DNA of 64,000 nt, taken from contig DATKFG010000074.1 in the NCBI GenBank assembly GCA_035511515.1, positions 27,036 to 91,035 of the forward strand, read 5' to 3'. The position numbers and the translations under genes are program-made. Positions 41,345-50,058 of this stretch are shown in pieces. Position 1 is the stretch's first letter. Each line of letters opens with the position of its first letter. The notes below the pieces were generated by a model, which was given only the letters and a program-made list of their open reading frames with translations, was not told the DNA's origin and searched no databases. The stretch is from VBCK01 sp035511515. GTDB taxonomy: Bacteria > Pseudomonadota > Gammaproteobacteria > Burkholderiales > Burkholderiaceae_F.

Positions 41345-42211
41345 GTGTCGACCCAGGCACCGATCGCCCGTGAGGCCGCCGATGCCGCACGCGCTGCGCT
41401 GCTGGTGGTCAACGGCATCGAGGTGATCTACAGCCACGTGATCCTGGTGCTCAAGGGGGTATCGCTGACGGTGCCACGCGGTGGCATCGTCGCTCTGCTG
41501 GGCGCCAACGGCGCTGGCAAAACCACCACCCTGCGGGCGGTTTCGAACCTGTTGCGCGGCGAGCGCGGGGAGGTGACCCGGGGCAGCATCGTCTACGACG
41601 GTCAGCGCGTCGAACGCCTGACGCCGTACGAGCTAGTGCGCCGCGGCGTTGTTCAGGTGATGGAGGGCCGCCACTGTTTCGGTCACTTGACGGTCGAAGA
41701 GAACCTGCTGATAGGTGCCTACACCGGTTCAGCCGCCGCGCCGGCGTCGAGCAACGGTGCCTCGAGCGCCGACGCGCTCGAGCGGGTCTACGGCTACTTT
41801 CCGCGCCTGAAGGCGCGGCGTGCGAGCCTGGCCGGCTATACGTCGGGAGGCGAGCAGCAGATGTGCGCGATCGGCCGCGCGCTGATGGCGCGGCCGTCGA
41901 TGATCCTGCTCGACGAGGCGTCGATGGGACTGGCACCCCAGGTGGTCGAGGAGATCTTCACGATCGTTCACGACCTGAATGCGCGCGAGGGTGTCTCGTT
42001 CCTGCTGGCTGAGCAAAACGCGAACATCGCCTTGCGCTATGCGCACCACGGCTATGTCCTCGAGAACGGACGCGTGGTCATGGAGGGGGAGGCCGCGTCG
42101 CTGGCGAGAAACGAGGATATCAAGGAGTTCTACCTCGGACTGTCGCGCGACGGCCGGCGCAGCTTTCGCGACGCCAAGTTCTATCGCCGCCGCAAGCGGT
42201 GGCTGGCCTAG
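41345..42211 (+). CDS. livF: branched-chain-type ABC transporter ATP-binding protein (LivF)
   Basis: 288-residue ATPase. Walker A is GANGAGKTTTLRAVS, the signature YTSGGEQQMCAIGRAL, Walker B MILLDEASMGLAP, and H-loop position AEQNANIAL (Q-N replaces the usual His region as in LivF). GTG 41345 lies 3 bp after the livK stop. The C-terminal 25 residues (FRDAKFYRRRKRWLA) extend beyond E. coli LivF. It pairs with LivG to power the importer. Confidence 0.92.
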   Translation: MSTQAPIAREAADAARAALLVVNGIEVIYSHVILVLKGVSLTVPRGGIVALLGANGAGKTTTLRAVSNLLRGERGEVTRGSIVYDGQRVERLTPYELVRRGVVQVMEGRHCFGHLTVEENLLIGAYTGSAAAPASSNGASSADALERVYGYFPRLKARRASLAGYTSGGEQQMCAIGRALMARPSMILLDEASMGLAPQVVEEIFTIVHDLNAREGVSFLLAEQNANIALRYAHHGYVLENGRVVMEGEAASLARNEDIKEFYLGLSRDGRRSFRDAKFYRRRKRWLA

Positions 42212-42231
42212 CCCAGCGACGAGACTTGCCG

Positions 42232-43461
42232 ATGGCAGAGCATTTCGACGCCCTGGAAACGCGAGATCCAGCGGTACGCGAACGCGATCTTGCACGGCGT
42301 CTGCCGCGGCTGATCGCGGCGGCGCTGCGCGTGCCGGGCTGGCGCCGCCAACTGGGCCAGGTGGACCCCGCGAGCATCGATTCGCGCGCGGCGCTGGCGC
42401 GGCTGCCGTTGCTTCGCAAATCGGGCCTGATCGCCCTGCAGCAGGCAACCCCGCCGCTCGCCGACCTGGTGGCTGCACCGCTGTCCGATTTCGGCCGCCT
42501 GTTCGCCTCGCCCGGGCCGATTTATGAAGTCGAGGGGCGCCACGACGACTGCTGGGGCTCGGCGCGCGGACTGTTTGCCGCGGGACTGCGCGCCGGCGAC
42601 CTGGTACTGAACACGTTTTCGTACCACCTGACGCCCGGGGGATTCATTCTCGATGCCGGCGCCCGCAAGCTGGGCTGCACCGTGATTCCGGCAGGGCCAG
42701 GAAACACCGAGCAGCAGATCGGGCTGCTCGCACACCTGAAGCCGTCGGCCTACTGCGGCACCCCGGATTTCCTGAAAATCCTACTCGACGCCGCCGACGG
42801 CGCCAGGGTCGCGAATCCACTTCGCAAGGCGGTGGTTTCCGGCGCCGCCTGCCCGCCGTCGCTGCAAGCCGAGTTTCAGGCCCGCGGAGTAGACGTCTAC
42901 CAGATCTACGCCACCGCCGACCTGGGTCTGATCGCCTACGACACGGCCGCGCGCGCCGCCATGGTGGTCGCCGAGGACCTATTGGTCGAGATCGTCCGCC
43001 CGGGTACCGGTGACCCGGTCGCGGACGGCGAGGTGGGCGAGGTGGTGGTTACCTCCTTCGATTCCGACCGACCCTGGATCCGGCTGGCGCTGGGCGACCT
43101 GTCCGCGGTTGTGCCCGGCACCTCGCCCTGTGGACGCACCAATGCGAGGATTCGCGGATGGCTGGGTCGCGCGGATCAGACAACCAAGGTCAAGGGCCTG
43201 TTCGTCCGCCCCGAACAGATCGCCGAAGTGGTGCGCCGGCACCCCGAGGTCGAGCGTGCGCGGCTGATCGTCAGCCGCGCCAACGATGAGGACATCATGA
43301 CGCTGCGCGTCGAGGCCGGGCAGGCGCCCGGCCTGGAATCGAGGATAGCCGAGACGTTGCGGTCGATTACCAAGGTAGGTGGCCGCATCGAACGGGTTGA
43401 TCGCGGCAGTCTGCCCAACGATGGCAAGGTGATCGAGGATATTCGCGCGGGGGGTGCGTGA
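42232..43461 (+). CDS. PaaK-like AMP-dependent ligase (phenylacetate-CoA ligase family)
   Basis: 409-residue adenylate-forming enzyme of the PaaK type. Visible are the short N-terminal DPAVRERDLA, FAGPIYEVEG-type SPGPIYEVEGRHDDCWGSAR, ADLGLIAYDT (the Y-E/G-like core), LIVRPGTGDPV and the terminal GRADQTTKVKGLFVRPEQIAEVV with the catalytic-Lys tail GSLPNDGKVIED. ATG 42232 is chosen over GTG 42199, which would overlap livF. It closes the synthetase-liv-ligase block and may activate an aromatic acid, though a true phenylacetate substrate is not shown. Confidence 0.88.
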   Translation: MAEHFDALETRDPAVRERDLARRLPRLIAAALRVPGWRRQLGQVDPASIDSRAALARLPLLRKSGLIALQQATPPLADLVAAPLSDFGRLFASPGPIYEVEGRHDDCWGSARGLFAAGLRAGDLVLNTFSYHLTPGGFILDAGARKLGCTVIPAGPGNTEQQIGLLAHLKPSAYCGTPDFLKILLDAADGARVANPLRKAVVSGAACPPSLQAEFQARGVDVYQIYATADLGLIAYDTAARAAMVVAEDLLVEIVRPGTGDPVADGEVGEVVVTSFDSDRPWIRLALGDLSAVVPGTSPCGRTNARIRGWLGRADQTTKVKGLFVRPEQIAEVVRRHPEVERARLIVSRANDEDIMTLRVEAGQAPGLESRIAETLRSITKVGGRIERVDRGSLPNDGKVIEDIRAGGA

Positions 43462-43488
43462 CGCCAATGCCTTATAGTCCTGGCCTAA

Positions 43489-44595
43489 ATGAGCGCACTG
43501 TTTTCGACGACCACGCTGCGAAGCGTTGTTCTTTCCAATCGGGTGCTCGTTTCGCCGATGTGCCAGTACTCGGCCGAAAGCGGCGAGGCGAACACGTGGC
43601 ACTTGATACATCTGGGCGGTCTCGCCTTGTCGGGCGCCGGGATGCTTTGCATCGAGGCCTCAGCCGTTGAGCCCATGGGGCGAATCACTCCGCGCGACCT
43701 GGGCCTGTGGGACGACAAGACGCAAGCGGCGCTCAGGCCCATCCTGGCCGCAGTCCGGCAATTCTCCAAGATCGCTGTTGCGATCCAGCTCGCGCACGCT
43801 GGGCGCAAGGGATCCAGTCGCGTGCCGTGGGAGGGCGGTGAGCTGATCCCGGTCTCCGAGGGCGGGTGGCGGCCGCTTGCGCCATCGCCTGTGCCGCACA
43901 AAGAAGGTGAGCCCGCGCCGCTCGAGCTCGACGGCGCTGGCATCGATCGCGTGCGCGGGGCGTTCGTCGAGGCCACCCGGCGAGCGGAGCGGCTGGGAAT
44001 CGACGCCATCGAGATCCATGCGGCGCACGGATACCTGCTGCACGAGTTCCTGTCGCCCATCGCCAACAAGCGCACCGACCGGTACGGCGGGTCGCTCGAA
44101 AACCGGATGCGCTTCCCGCTCGAAGTCTTCGATGCGGTGCGTGCCGCTTTCCCCGCAGAAAAGCCCGTTGGAGTGAAAGTCTCAGCGACGGACTGGCTCG
44201 AGGGTGGATGGGACCTGGCGCAAACCATCGAGTTTTCCAGGGAGTTGAAGAAACGCGGGGCCGACTGGATCACGGCTTCCTCCGGTGGCATCTCGCCGCT
44301 ACAGAAAATCCCGCTCGGCCCCGGTTATCAGGCGCCGTTTGCGCGGGCCGTGAAGGAATCCGCTGGCATCCGCACGGTTGCCGTCGGCCTGATTACCCAG
44401 GCGCAGCAAGCCGAGCAGATCATCGCGAGCGGCCAGGCGGACCTGGTCGCGCTTGCAAGAGGCATGCTGTACGACCCGCGATGGGGCTGGCACGCCGCGG
44501 CCCAGCTTGGCGCAACCGTCGATGCGCCGCCCCAGTACTGGCGCGCACCCGAGCACAAGGATCTGTTCCGGGGCGCGCGCCATGCCGCGCGATGA
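43489..44595 (+). CDS. NADH:flavin oxidoreductase, YqjM-type Old Yellow Enzyme
   Basis: 368-residue FMN ene-reductase. The thermophilic-like/YqjM hallmarks are present: Cys25 and Tyr27 in SPMCQYS, and His177, His180 and Tyr182 in IHAAHGYL, plus QLAHAGRKGS and GLITQAQQAEQII. It should reduce activated C=C bonds with NAD(P)H. It starts 27 bp after the ligase gene on the same strand and could belong to the same catabolic operon. Confidence 0.92.
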   Translation: MSALFSTTTLRSVVLSNRVLVSPMCQYSAESGEANTWHLIHLGGLALSGAGMLCIEASAVEPMGRITPRDLGLWDDKTQAALRPILAAVRQFSKIAVAIQLAHAGRKGSSRVPWEGGELIPVSEGGWRPLAPSPVPHKEGEPAPLELDGAGIDRVRGAFVEATRRAERLGIDAIEIHAAHGYLLHEFLSPIANKRTDRYGGSLENRMRFPLEVFDAVRAAFPAEKPVGVKVSATDWLEGGWDLAQTIEFSRELKKRGADWITASSGGISPLQKIPLGPGYQAPFARAVKESAGIRTVAVGLITQAQQAEQIIASGQADLVALARGMLYDPRWGWHAAAQLGATVDAPPQYWRAPEHKDLFRGARHAAR

Positions 44596-44696
44596 CAGCA
44601 GCGAGACGATCGAGAGGCCACCGCCGGGCGGATGGGCCCATTTACGGCATCTTCGAAGTGCTGTGAGCCGGCATTGCGGGGCGCGGATACCTCGGC

Positions 44697-45683
44697 TTAC
44701 TGGCGCCGCGCGAACGACACCGAATAAGCGGCGGCCCGTACGATCGGAAGCGTGTCGTCCGAGAGCTCGATACCATCCGTAAGTTGTGTGGGCATGAACA
44801 GCAGCTTCTTCTGTGCCGCCAGGCTGTCCGCCACGGGCTTGTTCAGTGTCAGAACTCCCAGTTCCACCACTCTACGGGTGTCGGGCCACGGCTGGCTCGG
44901 ATCCTTCGTTTGATCGCCCGGCTCGGCGAGCTGTGCCTTCAGGTGAAACACCACCGGCTTCTGGGCAATGCGTTTGGGCAGATCCTCCACCAGGAAGTCG
45001 GGGCTCTTCTTGTCGGCTTCCGCCGGCGTCAGGTGCACCACCTTCTCCGGCTCCATGATGTAGCGCACCGCCTGCTTTTTCCCATCCTTGCTGACCAAGA
45101 CGAAGGCGTCGATGCCGTAGTACACCTCGTCGGCAAAACTGTCCGGAGTCGAGATGGTGCCGAAAGCCTTCGGTGCGCTCGGGTGACTGGCCATGAACTG
45201 ATCGAATTTGGTAGGCTTTGGCGCATTGGGCGGACTGTCGCTGATGGCCAGCAGCAGGTCCCGGAACTCCTCGCCGTTAGCGACCGGGAAGAACTTCAAC
45301 GAGTTGATGACCATGTCGGTGTCGGTTCCGCTCGGCAGGTGAAACTTGATCGCCATGCCATGCGGATTGGCGCCGCCGGAGCCGTCCGCGACATTCGGCA
45401 GGCCGCCGCTGTCGGAGAAACGCACCGTCACCGCGATGCTGCGGCCACGGAACAGCACCGCGCGGCTGAGCTGTGCCGCCCCCGGCGAAGCCTTGAAGCT
45501 GCCTTCTGCCACGACGCCCTTCGCATGGTTGGCGCGGAATCCCGGATGCACGCCATATACCTTGTTCAGTGCGTCGACGATCTGCGTGGTCACCGGCGTG
45601 TCGGCCGCTGCGACCGAAGCCGAAACGACGAGCGCCAATACCGAAGCCAGGGATCGTTCAAAATGCTTGACCGCCATGCTCAT
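44697..45683 (-). CDS. catalase-family peroxidase (SrpA-like), exported
   Basis: 328-residue haem enzyme of the small catalase-related family. The signal peptide ends at VAAA (about 26). The distal His is likely His53 in ANHAKGVVAEGSF; FSDSGGLPNVAD and PHGMAIKFHLP are family segments; the terminal Tyr320 in AAAYSVSFARR is the probable axial haem ligand. ATG 45683 is preceded by GGGAGGGA. The long frame open upstream is not coding. It is divergent from dctA across 162 bp. Probable periplasmic peroxidase against H2O2 or organic peroxides. Confidence 0.9.
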   Translation of the reverse strand: MSMAVKHFERSLASVLALVVSASVAAADTPVTTQIVDALNKVYGVHPGFRANHAKGVVAEGSFKASPGAAQLSRAVLFRGRSIAVTVRFSDSGGLPNVADGSGGANPHGMAIKFHLPSGTDTDMVINSLKFFPVANGEEFRDLLLAISDSPPNAPKPTKFDQFMASHPSAPKAFGTISTPDSFADEVYYGIDAFVLVSKDGKKQAVRYIMEPEKVVHLTPAEADKKSPDFLVEDLPKRIAQKPVVFHLKAQLAEPGDQTKDPSQPWPDTRRVVELGVLTLNKPVADSLAAQKKLLFMPTQLTDGIELSDDTLPIVRAAAYSVSFARRQ

Positions 45684-45845
45684 GGTTCCCTCCCGAGTTG
45701 GTTCATCCACAGCACCGTGCCAAAGTGTACGATCATCGGTGTGACAAAAGGGGCGCGCAGACCACGACTCGAGAAGCTGTCCCGCGGTCGCTCGATCACG
45801 ACCTCGCGCTGACCGCGCGCTCCCACTAACAAAGGAGGCAGACTC

Positions 45846-47162
45846 ATGACAGAGGTGGCCAAGGGAAGCACGCAGGCACGTCGCTGGTACACGGTACTGT
45901 ATGTCCAGGTGCTGATCGCGATCACCGTGGGCGTGCTGGTGGGGTATTTCTATCCCAAGACCGGGACCGCGCTCAAACCGCTGGGCGACGCATTCATCGC
46001 CCTGATCCGGATGATGATCGCGCCGGTGATCTTTTGCACGGTGGTCCACGGCATCGCCTCGATGACGAACCTGGCCAAGGTCGGGCGGGTGGGACTGAAG
46101 GCGCTGGTCTATTTCGAGGTCGTGTCCACGGCCGCGCTCGCAATCGGACTGCTGGTCGCCGAGATTGTCAAGCCGGGCCAGGGCTTCAACATCGATCCGA
46201 GCGCGCTCGATCCACACGCGGTGGCGGGGTACGTGACGCGCGCAAAGGAAGAGGGCATCGTCGCCCACCTGCTGGCGATCATTCCGACCACGTTCTTCGA
46301 TGCCTTCGCCAAGGGCGACCTGCTGCAGGTCCTTCTGATCGCAATACTCACCGGCGTTGCCATCACTCGTCTGGGCGAGGTCGGCCAGCGCGTCAATGGC
46401 GCCGTCGAAGCCGCCGGCAAGGTCTTCTTTCGCATCATCGGCCTGATCGTCAGAGTGGCTCCCGTCGGAGCGTTTGGCGCGATGGCGTTTACCATCGGTG
46501 CCTATGGCCTCGGGTCGTTGCGCAATCTGGCCGAACTCATTGTCACCTTTTACGCTGCCAGCATCCTGTTCGTGCTGATCGTTCTGGGAGCTATCGCGCG
46601 GGCGATGGGATTCTCGATCCTGCGCTTCATCGGATACATCAAGGACGAACTGCTGATCGTACTGGGCACGAGCTCATCGGAGACCGTGCTTCCGCGCATG
46701 ATTCAGAAAATGCAGCACCTCGGAGCGTCCTCATCGGTGGTGGGCCTGGTCATTCCGCTGGGATACAGCTTCAATCTGGACGGCACGAACATCTACATGA
46801 CGCTGGCCACGCTGTTCCTGGCTCAGGCCACGAACACCCCGCTCACCTTCGGACAGGAGATGACCGTCCTGCTGGTGGCGATGCTCACTTCGAAGGGTGC
46901 ATCCGGTGTCACCGGCGCCGGTTTCGTGACGCTGGCGGCAACGCTGACGATTATCCCCGACATCCCGATCCAGGCGCTGGCGATACTGGTCGGGATCGAC
47001 AAGTTCATGAGCGAGTGCCGTGCGCTGACCAATCTGGTCGGCAATGGCCTTGCCACCGTCGTCATCAGTCGTTGGGAGGGCGAACTCCACCGCGATGAGC
47101 TCAATGCCACGCTGCTTCATCCGATCGACCTGGGCGAAGCGCTCGAGCACGAACCACTCTGA
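45846..47162 (+). CDS. dctA: C4-dicarboxylate:cation symporter
   Basis: 438-residue inner-membrane carrier of the DAACS family. Motifs: GDAFIALIRMMIAPVIFCTVVHGIA, LIVLGTSSSETVLPRM (serine-rich loop), GYSFNLDGTNIYMTLA and SKGASGVTGAGFVTLAATL, all matching DctA. It imports succinate, fumarate and malate with protons or sodium. AAGGAGG precedes the ATG. The malic enzyme gene follows after 40 bp, so uptake and decarboxylation of malate are linked in one operon. Confidence 0.95.
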   Translation: MTEVAKGSTQARRWYTVLYVQVLIAITVGVLVGYFYPKTGTALKPLGDAFIALIRMMIAPVIFCTVVHGIASMTNLAKVGRVGLKALVYFEVVSTAALAIGLLVAEIVKPGQGFNIDPSALDPHAVAGYVTRAKEEGIVAHLLAIIPTTFFDAFAKGDLLQVLLIAILTGVAITRLGEVGQRVNGAVEAAGKVFFRIIGLIVRVAPVGAFGAMAFTIGAYGLGSLRNLAELIVTFYAASILFVLIVLGAIARAMGFSILRFIGYIKDELLIVLGTSSSETVLPRMIQKMQHLGASSSVVGLVIPLGYSFNLDGTNIYMTLATLFLAQATNTPLTFGQEMTVLLVAMLTSKGASGVTGAGFVTLAATLTIIPDIPIQALAILVGIDKFMSECRALTNLVGNGLATVVISRWEGELHRDELNATLLHPIDLGEALEHEPL

Positions 47163-47202
47163 TGCGCGGCATCACGGCCTAGGCCTTTGGGGAGGAGACG
47201 TC

Positions 47203-48903
47203 ATGTCCCAGCCTGCCATTCCGCGCGGTGCCGCGCTGCTCGAAAATCCCGCCTTGAACAAGGACACGGCCTTCACGTCGGAAGAGCGCGTGGCCTTCGA
47301 TCTGGACGGCCTGCTGCCCCCGGTCGTTGAGACTCTCGAACAGCAGAGTCGCCGCTGCTACACGGCATTCGCCAGAAAGCAGGACGACCTCGAACGGCAC
47401 ATCTATCTTCGCGCGCTTCAGGACACCGACGAAACGCTGTTCTATCGGCTGCTGCTCGATCACCTCGAGGAGATGCTGCCCATCGTGTACACGCCGGTGG
47501 TGGCGCGGGCATGCGCGGAGTTTTCCCACATTTACCGCCGTCCGCGGGGTCTGTTCATTGCCTATCCGCTGCGCGACCGGATCCGCAGGCTGCTGGCAAA
47601 CCGCCCTCGTCGCGATGTCGACGTCATCGTCGTCACCGATGGCGAACGCATCCTCGGCATCGGCGATCAGGGCGTCGGCGGCATGGGCATCCCGATCGGC
47701 AAGCTTTCGCTGTACTCGTTGATCGGCGGCATTCACCCGACCCGCACACTGCCGATCGTGCTCGACGTCGGCACCAACAACACCGAGCGGCTGCAAGACC
47801 CCGAATACCTCGGTTGGCGTCACGAGCGCGTCAGTGGGCAGAACTATTTCGACTTCATCGACCAGTTCGTAACGGCGCTCAAGGCGGAGATGCCCAGCAC
47901 GCTCCTGCAGTGGGAAGACTTCGCGACGGCGCATGCGCGCCCGATCCTGGAACGTTATCGCGATCAGTTGCTGACCTTCAACGACGACATTCAGGGAACC
48001 GCCGCCGTTGCCCTCGGTGCGATCAGCGCGGGCATCAAGGTCGCTGGAACCGCGATGCGCGAGCAGCAGGTGGTGTTTCTCGGCGCCGGCTCGGCGGCAA
48101 TGGGGGTGGCGGACTACATCTGCGCTGCGATGATTGCCGACGGGCTTGCCGAAGAGGATGCACGGCAGCGCTTCTGGATCGTCGATCGCAATGGCTTGCT
48201 TCACTCGGGGCGGACCGACCTCTCACCGGAGCAGCGCCGTTACGCGAAGCCGGAGCAGCGCATCGCCGGGTGGCGGAAGGCGGGTGTCGGAAACGTCATG
48301 CTGGGCGACGTCATTGCGAACATCGAAGCCACCATCCTGATCGGCCTGTCGACTGCAGGAGGCGCATTCACCGAAGCGATCGTGCGCGAGATGGCCCGCA
48401 AGGTTCGCCGCCCCATCGTATTTCCCCTGTCGAACCCGACGGAAAAGTCGGAAGCCGTCCCCGCCGACCTTATCCGATGGACCGAGGGACGCGCATTGAT
48501 CGCGACGGGCTCGCCGTTTCCTCCGGTCGAGTTCGGCAATCGGCGCATACCCATTGCCCAGTGCAACAACGTGTTCATCTTTCCCGCGGTCGGCCTGGGC
48601 GTGATCGCCAGCGGCGCCCGACGCGTCACGGATCAGATGATGTTGCGCGCCGGACGCGCGCTGGGCGAGCAGACGCCGGCGCTCGGCGGCGTGGACGCAC
48701 CGTTGCTTCCCGCTATCCGCGACCTGCGCCGGATCGCGGTGGAAGTGGCGGTCGCGGTCGCCGCCGAAGCTCAGAGCCAGGGCTTGGCTCCGGCCTCTGC
48801 CCTGGACGACCTGCGGCGCAACGTCGTGGATCGGCAGTGGGCTCCGTCTTATGGCGCCTTCCCATCCAAAAATTCGGGCGTTCAACCCACTGCCGGTCCT
48901 TAA
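47203..48903 (+). CDS. maeA: NAD-dependent malic enzyme (oxaloacetate-decarboxylating)
   Basis: 566-residue enzyme converting L-malate to pyruvate, CO2 and NADH. Visible: YTPVVARACAEFSHIYRRPRG (Tyr catalytic), TDGERILGIGDQGVGGMGI, metal/Asp loop FNDDIQGTAAVALG, the dinucleotide site GAGSAAMGVADYI, and FPLSNPTEKSEA. The length fits the E. coli MaeA class rather than the NADP/PTA fusions. GGGGAGGAG precedes ATG 47203; the frame open upstream is within dctA. It works with DctA to feed C4 acids into pyruvate. Confidence 0.94.
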   Translation: MSQPAIPRGAALLENPALNKDTAFTSEERVAFDLDGLLPPVVETLEQQSRRCYTAFARKQDDLERHIYLRALQDTDETLFYRLLLDHLEEMLPIVYTPVVARACAEFSHIYRRPRGLFIAYPLRDRIRRLLANRPRRDVDVIVVTDGERILGIGDQGVGGMGIPIGKLSLYSLIGGIHPTRTLPIVLDVGTNNTERLQDPEYLGWRHERVSGQNYFDFIDQFVTALKAEMPSTLLQWEDFATAHARPILERYRDQLLTFNDDIQGTAAVALGAISAGIKVAGTAMREQQVVFLGAGSAAMGVADYICAAMIADGLAEEDARQRFWIVDRNGLLHSGRTDLSPEQRRYAKPEQRIAGWRKAGVGNVMLGDVIANIEATILIGLSTAGGAFTEAIVREMARKVRRPIVFPLSNPTEKSEAVPADLIRWTEGRALIATGSPFPPVEFGNRRIPIAQCNNVFIFPAVGLGVIASGARRVTDQMMLRAGRALGEQTPALGGVDAPLLPAIRDLRRIAVEVAVAVAAEAQSQGLAPASALDDLRRNVVDRQWAPSYGAFPSKNSGVQPTAGP

Positions 48904-48920
48904 CGCGAAAGGAAATTCGA

Positions 48921-49334
48921 ATGACAGGAGCGGCGGTTTTGCGATCGTGCGGGGCAATCCTGGTGTTCGGTCTTGGCGTTGCGACCGGGATCGTCGCGCA
49001 GACGAGGACCGATATTTCTCAGCGCGTCGAGCACAAGCGCGCGGACCTGAGCGGCGCGCCCGGCATGGAGGTCGTCGCGTCGACGGCAGAATACAAGCCC
49101 GGCGAGGGGATCGACCTGCACTTCCACCACGGCGTCGAGGCGGCGTACGTGCTGCAGGGCGCGCGCGTGCAGTCCCCCGGCAAGGATCCCGTGACGCTGG
49201 CCACCGGCACGACGGTCATGAACCTGCGCGACGTCAAACACGGCGGTTTCAAGGTCGTGGGCGACACGTCGCTGAAGCTCTTCACCGTCCACATCGTGGA
49301 CAAGGGCAGGCCGCTGTACGACTTTTCGAACTGA
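48921..49334 (+). CDS. exported small cupin-domain protein
   Basis: 137-residue single cupin with a signal peptide (core LRSCGAILVFGLGVATGIVAQ, cut near 26). The metal-binding-type motif is IDLHFHHGVEAAYVLQGARV (His, His, His and Glu) and a second motif KHGGFKVVGD. It is probably periplasmic and of unknown substrate. AAAGGAA precedes the ATG. It begins 17 bp after maeA and is likely its operon partner; a hairpin follows. Confidence 0.85.
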   Translation: MTGAAVLRSCGAILVFGLGVATGIVAQTRTDISQRVEHKRADLSGAPGMEVVASTAEYKPGEGIDLHFHHGVEAAYVLQGARVQSPGKDPVTLATGTTVMNLRDVKHGGFKVVGDTSLKLFTVHIVDKGRPLYDFSN

Positions 49335-49355
49335 GTCTGCATACTCGGCATCGCC

Positions 49356-49371
49356 GGGCGTCACAACGCCC
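49356..49371 (+). terminator. hairpin GGGCGT-CACA-ACGCCC after the cupin gene
   Basis: Six-bp perfect stem and four-base loop 22 bp after the cupin stop. It has no T-tract, so it could be a Rho-dependent stop or an RNA stabiliser. Confidence 0.4.
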
Positions 49372-49581
49372 AGGTCAAATGCCTGGCCTGACCCGCTGAC
49401 GGCTCGTGCGTCTCCGTGACGTTGCCGCTGCCCCAGCGCGTCTGACGTTTTGCGCTCTGGGGTGGACTAAGAGGTTTGAAAGGCGGCTCTGGCCCGTTCT
49501 TACCGGGGCATCGTGTTTGAACCATGTCCCCTATAAAGACCCTGTCGCCAGCGTAACATCTCGCGGTCCTCGAACGGAAGA

Positions 49582-50058
49582 ATGCAAGCAATGTCGGTTC
49601 GCGGTCCCGGTGCAATCCAAGCCCTCGTCGTCAGAGTTCAGGCCCGTGTTTGCGCGTTGCCACTTGCCCATGTCATCGAGACCATGCGCCCGCTGCCGAT
49701 CGAGCCGATCGCAGGCATGCCGCCCTTCGTGCGAGGGGTTTGCCTCATACGAGGCGCGCCGACTCCGGTTGTCGACCTGGGGGCTCTGCTCGGAACGCCT
49801 TGTGACGATATCCGCCGATTCGTAACGGTTCGTCTCGGCGACCGCCAGGTCGCTCTTTGCACCGACGCCGTGATAGGCATCCACCATCTCGACGAAGCCA
49901 CGATCGTTGGATTGCCGCCGGTGCTTGAAGACGCATCGACGGACATGATCGAGGCCCTTGGCACGCTCGACGCCCGGATCCTGGTTGTGCTACGAGCCAG
50001 CTGGGAGCTGCCGGACCCCGTGTGGCGCGCCCTGGAAGCGCTGGAGACATCCGAGTGA
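49582..50058 (+). CDS. CheW-like coupling protein (WspB-like position)
   Basis: 158-residue CheW-domain protein linking receptors to the kinase. The domain covers almost the whole chain: VVRVQARVCALPLAHVIETMRP, VRGVCLIRGAPTPVVDLGALLG and RFVTVRLGDRQVALCTDAVIG are the typical CheW beta strands. ATG 49582 is close to CGGAAGA; ATG 49591 is the alternative. Its stop overlaps the GTG start of the methyltransferase (GTGA). It is the first gene of a seven-gene chemosensory operon. Confidence 0.85.
   Translation: MQAMSVRGPGAIQALVVRVQARVCALPLAHVIETMRPLPIEPIAGMPPFVRGVCLIRGAPTPVVDLGALLGTPCDDIRRFVTVRLGDRQVALCTDAVIGIHHLDEATIVGLPPVLEDASTDMIEALGTLDARILVVLRASWELPDPVWRALEALETSE

Noticed and set aside
45684..46268. 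N-terminal extension of the catalase-like protein.
   Set aside because: It would run antisense into dctA; ATG 45683 with GGGAGGGA and a signal peptide is far better.
49361..49615. Minus-strand frame of 84 codons before the chemosensory operon.
   Set aside because: It overlaps the promoter region and the start of the CheW gene, is Arg/Pro-rich and matches no family I recognise.
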